Origin: Clostridia bacterium
Lineage (GTDB): Bacteria > Bacillota > Clostridia > Oscillospirales > CAG-272
DNA: 48,625 nucleotides
Direction: 5' to 3'
Assembly: GCA_017537175.1 (NCBI GenBank)
Contig: JAFYLH010000027.1
Coordinates: 1 to 48,625, forward strand
Shown: positions 17,492 to 24,539 of the stretch, piece after piece
Position numbering within the stretch: the first letter of the stretch is position 1
Layout of the letters: each line of letters begins with the position of its first letter
Made by a program: the position numbers and the translations under genes
Notes under the pieces: generated by a model
Databases searched by the model: none
What the model was told of the DNA's origin: nothing
What the model saw: the letters and a program-made list of their open reading frames with translations, nothing else

Positions 17492-19858
17492 ATGGATAAC
17501 AAACTCAAGAGCTTCAAGGATACATTCCTTGAAAAAATCAAGGCATTTCTCGGCCTCTACATAATACGGGACAGCCATCTGCCAAGGGAGGATACATACC
17601 GTCGGCTGGGCTATGCCGCAAAGGGACTGGCGCTGGGCCTTATGGCATTTTTCCTCGGCAGGGCTGATATATTCTTCTCCGCCCTTCCCTTCGGCGCCGC
17701 CCTTATGTCGGCTGTGGGAATCTATACACCCTTTGTGTATATAGGACTTATCACAAGCGCGGTCTTTTCGGGCACAGAGGCGATAGCCCTCTTCCTTATG
17801 TACAGTATGGGGCTGCTGCTTCGATTCATTATTTCCTATACCCTTTTGGAAAAAAAGCGCAGTCCCGTGTTTGCCGAGCCTGTGTCCTACAGGGTACTGA
17901 CCTCGGTGGTGATGATGTTTATGATAGGTATATACCGCTGTGTTGCGGGAGGCTTTTTGTGGTATGATTTTTTCGGAACCCTCACGGGTATGCTCTGCGC
18001 TCCCGTCATTACTCTTCTATACTGCGGAGTGTTTGTAAAAAAGCATAGGTTTACCTCCTATCACGACCTTGGACTTGCATCTCTTATGGCAAGCTGTATC
18101 TTTGCCGTAAGAGATACAAGGCTCCTTGGCTTTTCGGTGGGAGCGGTAGCCGCCTTTGGCATTGCGCTGTACATATCAAAGGAATGCGGAATGCTGCGCG
18201 GCGGTATTGCGGGACTTATAGCGGGTATGGCATACAGCATCACATATGCACCCCTTTTTGCTCTTGCGGGATTGATCTCCGGACTTTTCTGGAAGCTGGG
18301 AACAGCCGCCGCCACAGGCGCGGCCCTGCTTTTGGGTACGGTATACGGAGTATATACAGACGGCTTTTTGTCATTGCAGACCCTTGCTCCCGACCTTTTG
18401 GCAGGAGCTGTGATATTCACGCCCCTTGCTCATTTGGGCATACTCCCCAAGCCGATACTCTATTCGGGCTCGGGCTCTGTACCCGACAACTATGCCGACC
18501 GTATTGCCGTGGCGCAAAAGAAAAACGAGGGCTCTACCCTGCGCTTTAAGACTATGGCATCCGCCTTTACCTCTCTGTCAAAGACCTTTTACGATCTCTC
18601 AAATGCTCAGCGCCGCCCAGAGTTCGGCGTTATAAAGGAAAGCTGTAAGGCCTGCTTTGAGGACTACTGCAAAAGCTGTCCCAAAAGCAGCGTCTGCTGG
18701 GATTCACAGTACCGTGACACAGCCGAGGTGCTGACAGAGCTGAGCACAAAAATATATTCGGGTCAGGGTGTCACCGAGCTGTCTATGCCCGACTATCTCA
18801 AAAAGCGATGCTCTAACGCAGATCGGATACTCTCCGACATAAACAAAAGCTATGCAAGGGAGCTGGAAAATGCCGCAAAGAGCGACAAGGCAGAGATCTT
18901 TGCCATAGACTATGCCGCAATGTCGGCTCTGTTGGAGGATGCCATAAAGGAAAACACAAGAGAATTTGAGATAGACGAAAAGCTTACCGCCAAGCTTAAG
19001 GGCTCGGCAAGATATCTCAACTTTACCTCCTCAAATATGGCGGTCTACGGCAAGCGCCGCAAGCAGATAATAGCGGGAGGGGTAGACCTTGCCAGAGTAA
19101 AGCTGGGGGTAGACGAGATTCGCCGCTCCTTTGAAAGGGTGGTGGGTGTTCCCCTTACCTCTCCGGATTTTTCTGTGGAAAAGGGGTATGTTACAATGAC
19201 CATGCAGTCAAGAAGGCTCTTTTCGGTACAAAGTGCCCGTGCAAGTGACAAAAAAGAGGACGAGGTCATAAACGGAGATTCCATATCCTTTTTTGAGAAC
19301 AGCGAGGATTATTTTTACACCCTTTTGGGTGACGGAATGGGAAGCGGCAGAGAGGCAGCCCTTACCTCGCGGCTTGCCACCGTTTATCTTGACCGTATGC
19401 TGCGCTCGGGCAACAAAAAGGAGCAGTCAATAAAGCTATTAAACTCATTTCTGAGACAGAAAAACCAGGAGGGCTTTACCACCATAGACCTGTTGGAGGT
19501 AGACCTGCTGTCGGGCAAGGCATCCTTTTTAAAGAGCGGCGCTGCACCCTCATATATAATCAGGGGCACAAGCCTCTTTAAGATATCCTCCAACACTATG
19601 CCCGTGGGCATAACCAGGGAGCTGTATGCCGAGGAGGTCAGCTTTAGTCTTGAGGGTGACGATATGATAGTTATGGTCAGCGACGGTATAGCCGAATCCT
19701 TTGAGGACGGGCTGTGGCTTGCGGATATGCTGACCCACGGTATAAAGCCGAATGTCGAGCTTGACGATATATGCGATATGATACTGGAGGAGGCAAAGCG
19801 AAGAAATGAAGAAAGGGATGATATGACGGTGGGGGTTATTAAAATTCTCAATTCTTAA
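17492..19858 (+). CDS. spoIIE: Stage II sporulation protein E (SpoIIE phosphatase)
   Basis: The product is 788 aa (Bacillus about 827). The N-terminal about 320 residues are highly hydrophobic, consistent with the roughly ten transmembrane helices of SpoIIE. A cytoplasmic linker follows, with a Cys cluster (CKACFEDYCKSCPKSSVCW, about 384-402). The C-terminal PP2C-type phosphatase carries LLGDGMGSGREAA (about 613-625), GFTTIDLLEVDL (about 661-672) and VSDGIAESFED (about 729-739), whose Asp residues bind metal. SpoIIE dephosphorylates SpoIIAA to activate sigma-F in the forespore and takes part in asymmetric division. This is the clearest evidence that the organism forms spores. It is monocistronic, ending at a strong bidirectional terminator. 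Confidence 0.95.
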   Translation: MDNKLKSFKDTFLEKIKAFLGLYIIRDSHLPREDTYRRLGYAAKGLALGLMAFFLGRADIFFSALPFGAALMSAVGIYTPFVYIGLITSAVFSGTEAIALFLMYSMGLLLRFIISYTLLEKKRSPVFAEPVSYRVLTSVVMMFMIGIYRCVAGGFLWYDFFGTLTGMLCAPVITLLYCGVFVKKHRFTSYHDLGLASLMASCIFAVRDTRLLGFSVGAVAAFGIALYISKECGMLRGGIAGLIAGMAYSITYAPLFALAGLISGLFWKLGTAAATGAALLLGTVYGVYTDGFLSLQTLAPDLLAGAVIFTPLAHLGILPKPILYSGSGSVPDNYADRIAVAQKKNEGSTLRFKTMASAFTSLSKTFYDLSNAQRRPEFGVIKESCKACFEDYCKSCPKSSVCWDSQYRDTAEVLTELSTKIYSGQGVTELSMPDYLKKRCSNADRILSDINKSYARELENAAKSDKAEIFAIDYAAMSALLEDAIKENTREFEIDEKLTAKLKGSARYLNFTSSNMAVYGKRRKQIIAGGVDLARVKLGVDEIRRSFERVVGVPLTSPDFSVEKGYVTMTMQSRRLFSVQSARASDKKEDEVINGDSISFFENSEDYFYTLLGDGMGSGREAALTSRLATVYLDRMLRSGNKKEQSIKLLNSFLRQKNQEGFTTIDLLEVDLLSGKASFLKSGAAPSYIIRGTSLFKISSNTMPVGITRELYAEEVSFSLEGDDMIVMVSDGIAESFEDGLWLADMLTHGIKPNVELDDICDMILEEAKRRNEERDDMTVGVIKILNS

Positions 19859-19884
19859 TTCTCAATTCTCAATTTATGAAGCGA

Positions 19885-19912
19885 AAAACGGTTGCTCAAA
19901 AGCAACCGTTTT
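19885..19912. terminator. Bidirectional terminator between spoIIE and the oxidoreductase operon
   Basis: AAAACGGTTGCT and its complement form a 12-bp stem around a CAAA loop, with A-run and T-run flanks on both sides. It serves spoIIE (plus) and the convergent operon ending at 19917 (minus). The AATTCTTAATTCTCAATT-type tract just before it (19850-19875) resembles the one near 15939-15966. Confidence 0.9.
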
Positions 19913-19916
19913 GTCA

Positions 19917-20948
19917 TTATAACAATACTTCTTTTCCTGTTTCGGCAGACTCGTAGATAGCATTGAGTATCTTGATCATATCAACACCCTGCTGAGGAAT
20001 GAATATAGGCTCTGCACCGTTAAGCACCACATCTGCAAAGTGACGGATAGCAACACAATGACCGTACTCGCCGCGGGGCTTTGGATACTCGTTGTACTGT
20101 GTTCCGTACTTTTCACCGCAAATGCTGAGCACGTCGTCCTCGATCTTTATACCTGCCTTTGTACCGCGCAGCTCAACAAATCTGGATTCCTTTTCGATAT
20201 TGGTAGCCCAGCTGAAGTCGATGTGCAGACACGCACCGTTATCAAACTTGATAAAGCCCATTGCCAGATCCTCTACATCAAAGAGACCGCCCTTTTCCTT
20301 CTGACTTGCGATCTCACAGAAGGTGGAGCCGGAAACCGATACAGGCTTGGGACCACCCATAAGGAAGATAGCTAAGTCGATCATATGTACACCAAGGTCG
20401 ATAAGAGGACCGCCGCCCGACTTTGACTTATCTGCAAACCAGCTTCCGTCACCGGGAACGCCTCTTCTGCGGATCCAGCCGCAGCGTCCTGCATAGAATC
20501 TGCCGTACTCGCCGTCAGCAATAGCCTTCTTTACGTAAAGTGCCGCAGGAGTAAATCGGTTGTTGCGCATAGCCATAAGAACCTTACCACTGCGCTCGGA
20601 GGCTGCCTTCATTGCCTCTACCTCCGCTACCGTCATAGCATCCGGCTTTTCGGTAAGAACGTGCTTGCCTGCGTCGAGAGCCGCTATGGCAATAGGTGCA
20701 TGGAGATAGTTGGGAGTACAGATATCCACTGCATCAACATCCGGGGAGTTTACTATATCCATATAATCGGTACACTCCCAAGCATTTGCACAGCACTTGT
20801 ACTTTGCCTTCATTGCCGCGGTGCGCTCGGGGATGATGTCGCAGAGTGCAACGATCTCGATATTGTCGATAACCTCATAGTTTGATGCGTGAGCGCCGTT
20901 AGCGATACCTCCGCATCCTACAATAGCCATTCTAAGCTTCTTTGACAT
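19917..20948 (-). CDS. Gfo/Idh/MocA-family NAD(P)-dependent oxidoreductase
   Basis: The product is 343 aa. The N-terminal Rossmann motif is VGCGGIANGAH (residues 10-20). The family signature EKPDAMTVAEVEAM (about 99-112) contains the conserved EKP, with the substrate-proximal Lys in that motif. A GGGPLIDLGVHMIDLA motif (about 176-191) carries the His typical of the C-terminal domain. Such enzymes oxidise or reduce sugar or inositol hydroxyls. It is the last gene of a four-gene operon, 4 bp after the kinase, so it probably works on the same sugar. A paralogue lies at 30866-31918. Confidence 0.9.
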   Translation of the reverse strand: MSKKLRMAIVGCGGIANGAHASNYEVIDNIEIVALCDIIPERTAAMKAKYKCCANAWECTDYMDIVNSPDVDAVDICTPNYLHAPIAIAALDAGKHVLTEKPDAMTVAEVEAMKAASERSGKVLMAMRNNRFTPAALYVKKAIADGEYGRFYAGRCGWIRRRGVPGDGSWFADKSKSGGGPLIDLGVHMIDLAIFLMGGPKPVSVSGSTFCEIASQKEKGGLFDVEDLAMGFIKFDNGACLHIDFSWATNIEKESRFVELRGTKAGIKIEDDVLSICGEKYGTQYNEYPKPRGEYGHCVAIRHFADVVLNGAEPIFIPQQGVDMIKILNAIYESAETGKEVLL

Positions 20949-20952
20949 AATA

Positions 20953-21978
20953 TTACCTCATCATTTCGTCTATAGTATAAAGTCGTTCTATAACACCCTC
21001 TACCGTCGCAGTACCTGTAGTACCTAACTGCTGGATGGTAATAGAGGATACACAGCAGGCAACAGCCGCCGCCTCTGTGGGAGTAAGTCCCAGAGCAAGG
21101 GAAAGAACTATACCTGCGTTAGAAGCATCTCCCGCACCTGTTACATCTATCTCCCCTGTAACGGGATAGGTGGGAACGTGGCTTATCTCATCCTCAAAGA
21201 CCTTGATGCCGTCCTTATTGCAGGTAATAAAGATAGAATGCTCCACCTCGTTTTTCATTTCGGTACCGCCGGCAAGAACATCCTCCATACATTCGGGATC
21301 TCCTTTAGCACCACAGTACTTCATAAGCTCATAGTTATTGCACTTTATGTACATTCCCTTATACTCACGGGCAAAGGCACGGGAGTCTACAAGGAAGGGC
21401 TTTTCATATTTCTTGGCAAACTCGTTTATTTTTGCACGGAGAATGTCACCCACAACACCCGAGTTTCTCTCAAAGAACTGGTCGGATACGATGATGCCGT
21501 CAGCTTCCTTTACCGCTTCCTCAAAGTTACGGCCAAGCTCCTCAAACATAGCTTCGCTTGTAATCGAGCGGTTGCGGAAATCAAGTCGGGTGTCCTCACG
21601 GTACTCTCCGTCAGCCTGCTTACGCATATTCTTGAGGTAGGTTGCGGTGGTGATCTCCCCGCTTACCATAATGTAGCGGGTGTCAGCGCCTATCTGCTTA
21701 AGACACTTAAGCAGATCATAGCCCTCACCGTCGTCACCCACTATACCTACGCAGATGACCTCTGCGCCCAAAGCACGGAGATTGTTGGTAATGGTACCCG
21801 CCGCACCTGCCGCCATTTTTTTGCCGTATATCTGCCACGCCGCAACACCTGTTTCAAGGGAAACATCATCCTCTGCGGGGTCAGAGTATACATACTTGTC
21901 AAGGCAGTAGTCGCCGAGAACAAGGATCTTTTTTTCTTTTATGTGACCAAGACGGTCGATTATTTTGTTAATATCCAT
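20953..21978 (-). CDS. PfkB-family sugar kinase, HldE/RfaE kinase-domain-like
   Basis: This is a 341-aa ribokinase/PfkB-fold kinase. It opens with KILVLGDYCLDKYVY, resembling the VLVVGDVMLDRY start of heptose-1-phosphate kinase (HldE/RfaE N-terminal domain). It ends with the family motif DVTGAGDASNAG, which contains the catalytic Asp of GAGD (usually DTTGAGDAF). No cytidylyl/adenylyltransferase domain follows, unlike bifunctional HldE. It starts 1 bp after the preceding stop. Together with the SIS-HAD protein this suggests phosphorylation of a heptose-like or other sugar phosphate. The substrate is not determinable here. Confidence 0.85.
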   Translation of the reverse strand: MDINKIIDRLGHIKEKKILVLGDYCLDKYVYSDPAEDDVSLETGVAAWQIYGKKMAAGAAGTITNNLRALGAEVICVGIVGDDGEGYDLLKCLKQIGADTRYIMVSGEITTATYLKNMRKQADGEYREDTRLDFRNRSITSEAMFEELGRNFEEAVKEADGIIVSDQFFERNSGVVGDILRAKINEFAKKYEKPFLVDSRAFAREYKGMYIKCNNYELMKYCGAKGDPECMEDVLAGGTEMKNEVEHSIFITCNKDGIKVFEDEISHVPTYPVTGEIDVTGAGDASNAGIVLSLALGLTPTEAAAVACCVSSITIQQLGTTGTATVEGVIERLYTIDEMMR

Positions 21979-21979
21979 A

Positions 21980-22957
21980 TCAGTTATCCATATCCAATAC
22001 TAATTTTGCCAAAGCGGGAACCGTTCTCTGATGCTCGCCCTTGATATAGAAGCTCTGTCCGCCGTCGGCAACAGTTCTTGCAAGAATGGTCTTCCAGGGT
22101 CTGAAGTAGTAACGGGGATCGCTCTTAGGAGGAGCGCTGGAATGATCCGCATCCTCGTCTATTTCAAGCAGATCAAACACCGCAGTTGTAAAGTCGGTGA
22201 TCCTTTCGCCATTCTGATGTGCTACATTTCTTGCCATAGCAAGAGCCTTTAAGTATACCTCGGGACCTGCAACCGCAGAGCCGAAGTTGAGGAATGCGCC
22301 CTTTTCGAGCTTGGTTATACTCTGTGCGTAGATAAGAAAATCGTTATAAGAGCAGATACCCATAGCCGCGCCGTCGCAGTTGGGATGCTCGTGGATGATA
22401 TCGTTACCGATACCGATATGCACGGTACAGGGTACACCTAAGTGATAACCCATTGCAAGCACGCTCTGTTCACGGTAGGGGAAATTGTTTTCCCAGATAT
22501 ATCTGCCGATAGCCTCGCCCCAGCCGAGGTTGTCCTTTGCGCCCTCTTTTATGATATCGTTTATGATGCCTGTCTCCTGCCAAAGGCCGAACTGACCCTC
22601 GGATATATACTTTGCAACACTCTCACAGGTATGGCCTATCATAGCAAGCTCAAAATCGTGAATAGAGCCTGCACCGTTGGTGGCAAAGTGGGTTACCAAT
22701 CCCTTTTTCATCAGCTCTATCATATAGCCTGCGTTACCTGTACGGATAACATGAGCGCCGTACATCATAAGCACGGTGGCATCATATTTTCTTCTTGCTT
22801 CCCAAACAGCCTTTGCTATGGTGGGGAGATTTTTGTTTTCAAAATCGGGGGTATGGGTTGCGGGATCCTTGTAGACCTTACTCAAATCCACATCGTGTAT
22901 TCTTTGGTTTAAGGGAAGTATATTAAGCTTACTTCTGTCAAATTTTTCAAAGGGCAT
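21980..22957 (-). CDS. Conserved protein of unknown function, possibly deoxyhypusine-synthase-like fold
   Basis: The product is 325 aa, with GAGGTG 5 nt before the ATG. I recognise a conserved bacterial family but not a proven function. Signature stretches are MMYGAHVIRTGNAGY (about 64-78), THFATNGAGSIHDFELAMIG (about 89-108), GQFGLWQETG (about 121-130), VHIGIGNDIIHEHPNCDGAA (about 179-198) and LNFGSAVAGPEVYLKALAMA. The Gly-rich TNGAGSIHD stretch recalls NAD-binding loops of deoxyhypusine synthase. That relation is my inference and uncertain. Its position between a SIS-HAD fusion and a PfkB kinase, 2 bp and 1 bp apart, implies a role in the same sugar-phosphate pathway. Confidence 0.7.
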   Translation of the reverse strand: MPFEKFDRSKLNILPLNQRIHDVDLSKVYKDPATHTPDFENKNLPTIAKAVWEARRKYDATVLMMYGAHVIRTGNAGYMIELMKKGLVTHFATNGAGSIHDFELAMIGHTCESVAKYISEGQFGLWQETGIINDIIKEGAKDNLGWGEAIGRYIWENNFPYREQSVLAMGYHLGVPCTVHIGIGNDIIHEHPNCDGAAMGICSYNDFLIYAQSITKLEKGAFLNFGSAVAGPEVYLKALAMARNVAHQNGERITDFTTAVFDLLEIDEDADHSSAPPKSDPRYYFRPWKTILARTVADGGQSFYIKGEHQRTVPALAKLVLDMDN

Positions 22958-22959
22958 TT

Positions 22960-24345
22960 TTACACCTCACGGGTTATGTAGTCTAAAAGTCTGTTGTAAT
23001 CTGCAAAGTCGGGGATTATCATTGCCGCACCGGCTGAAAGGAGTCTGTTGCGCTTCCAGTCATTGATGCCGCATCTTCTGTCCTCGTCGGTGGCAACACC
23101 TACGGTATATCCGCCGATATTGGCTACAAGCTCTATCTCCACATAGCCGTCACCAAAGGAGATAAGCTCCTCGGGCTTGATACCGCCGTCCTTGATAAGA
23201 GAATTTATAACCATTTCCTTTGAGCAGTCGGTCATATAGTCATGTGCGCCGTAGATATGACCGTCAAAGACCTTGTCAAGGCCAAGAAGTCCTGCCTCAT
23301 AAAGCACATCCTTTTCGTCTGTGCCGCTGGCAAGGTAGCACTTGATGCCCTTTTCCTTAAGAGCGTATACAAAGTCGGTACAGCCGGGAACAATAAGCTC
23401 CTCGGGCTTGACCGTTCCGTTTACAAGCCCCTCCTTGCGCTCCTTTATGTGGATCTCAAGGCGTCTTAAATATTCGTGCTTATACTCAACGGGATCAACA
23501 TGCGCTCCGCCTCTCTTAACCACCTCTTCGTCAAGTCGCATACACTGGAATATAGTCTGCTTGCCTGTAAGGGTATCTACAAAATCACGCACTATCTGTG
23601 TTATTTCTTCTTCGGTCTCGTCCTTTGCAACTGCCATAAGGACCTCAATGAAATAAGGGATCATAATATCCTGCCAGCCGCTGCGGATAAGGCTTACGGT
23701 ACCGTCAAAATCAAAAAGTGCGGTCTTAAAATCAGGGGATTTAAGAGGCTTCTTTATTTCCATATCCCACATATCTTTAAGCTCATTACGGATAGCCACA
23801 ACAAGGGCATGAACATAGAGCATATGCATGTCCTCAAGCATCTCCATAGAGTCGGTGGGAGCTATAACATAATGATCACAGAATGCCTTAAGCTTACCTC
23901 CGTCACGGCCCAAAAAGCCTACGGTGGTAATACCCATCTGCTGAGCCTTCTCTGCGGCTCTTACCACATTGGGCGAATTGCCGCTGCCCGAGAACATAAG
24001 GAGAACATCGCCCTGCGTTGCCTTGGTCTCGATCATTATTTCAAATATCTCGTCATAGCAAAAATCGTTGGCAAGACAGGTCACGACCGCTGTGGAATCG
24101 GCAAGGCACTCTGCCTTAAAGCCTACGCGGTCATATACTCTGCAGCCCTTGGCAAGGTCGTTGCAGATATGGGATGCGGTAGCCGCAGAACCGCCGTTAC
24201 CTGCGGTGAAGATCTTTGCACCTGTTTTCTTAGTATTGATAATAACCCTTGCTATCTCGGAAAGCGCGGCAAAATCGGTCTTTAATACAGATTCCGTACA
24301 CTCCTTTGTATAGCATTCAAGTGTGTTTTTCATTCTTTCGGTCAT
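22960..24345 (-). CDS. SIS-domain isomerase fused to HAD phosphatase
   Basis: The product is 461 aa. Residues about 1-195 are a SIS domain of the GmhA (sedoheptulose-7-phosphate isomerase) type, with FTAGNGGSAATASHICNDLAKG (split here: residues 47-58 and 58-67) and FSGSGNSPNVVRAA (about 118-131). Residues about 205-461 are a HAD-superfamily hydrolase: motif I FDFDGTVS (211-218), motif II-like LASGTDEKD, and motif IV FGDGYVEIE. In the heptose pathway, isomerase (GmhA) and phosphatase (GmhB) are normally separate polypeptides. This fusion would join two steps that flank a kinase. It is the first gene of the operon and has a strong promoter. Confidence 0.88.
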   Translation of the reverse strand: MTERMKNTLECYTKECTESVLKTDFAALSEIARVIINTKKTGAKIFTAGNGGSAATASHICNDLAKGCRVYDRVGFKAECLADSTAVVTCLANDFCYDEIFEIMIETKATQGDVLLMFSGSGNSPNVVRAAEKAQQMGITTVGFLGRDGGKLKAFCDHYVIAPTDSMEMLEDMHMLYVHALVVAIRNELKDMWDMEIKKPLKSPDFKTALFDFDGTVSLIRSGWQDIMIPYFIEVLMAVAKDETEEEITQIVRDFVDTLTGKQTIFQCMRLDEEVVKRGGAHVDPVEYKHEYLRRLEIHIKERKEGLVNGTVKPEELIVPGCTDFVYALKEKGIKCYLASGTDEKDVLYEAGLLGLDKVFDGHIYGAHDYMTDCSKEMVINSLIKDGGIKPEELISFGDGYVEIELVANIGGYTVGVATDEDRRCGINDWKRNRLLSAGAAMIIPDFADYNRLLDYITREV

Positions 24346-24378
24346 AGCTGTGCCCTCGTTAATACAATAGTTATATTA

Positions 24379-24407
24379 AGTATAACATATGTTAATAAAA
24401 ATTTCAA
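24379..24407 (-). promoter_or_regulatory. Promoter of the SIS-HAD operon
   Basis: Minus-strand TTGAAA (24407-24402), a 17-bp spacer and TATACT (24384-24379) lie 34 bp upstream of the ATG at 24345. Confidence 0.8.
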
Positions 24408-24423
24408 TATCAAAATTAAGGTT

Positions 24424-24450
24424 ATGCATTGGAGAATCGAACCAATGCAT
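24424..24450. promoter_or_regulatory. 9-bp perfect inverted repeat between divergent promoters (candidate operator)
   Basis: ATGCATTGG (24424-24432) and CCAATGCAT (24442-24450) flank a 9-nt centre. The repeat lies just upstream of the SIS-HAD -35 box and 31 bp before the PBP -35 box. Neither side has a T-run, so an operator is more likely than a terminator. The regulator is unknown. Confidence 0.45.
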
Positions 24451-24480
24451 ATGGGAATTTATAAAATAATTAAATATATA

Positions 24481-24510
24481 TTGACAATTATCGACAATAT
24501 AGAATATACT
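24481..24510 (+). promoter_or_regulatory. Promoter of the PBP-like gene
   Basis: TTGACA (24481-24486), an 18-bp spacer and TATACT (24505-24510) lie 29 bp before the GTG start. Confidence 0.8.
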
Positions 24511-24539
24511 ATATATATTAAGTTATTTTGAGGTGCGAA

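Noticed and set aside
17344..17541. Small minus-strand ORF between glyA and spoIIE
   Set aside because: It overlaps the spoIIE start and its upstream region, with no good ribosome binding site and no recognisable family.
24424..24450. tRNA remnant (TTCGATT resembles a T-loop)
   Set aside because: The flanking bases do not form a proper 5-bp T-stem or acceptor stem; an inverted repeat explains the sequence better.
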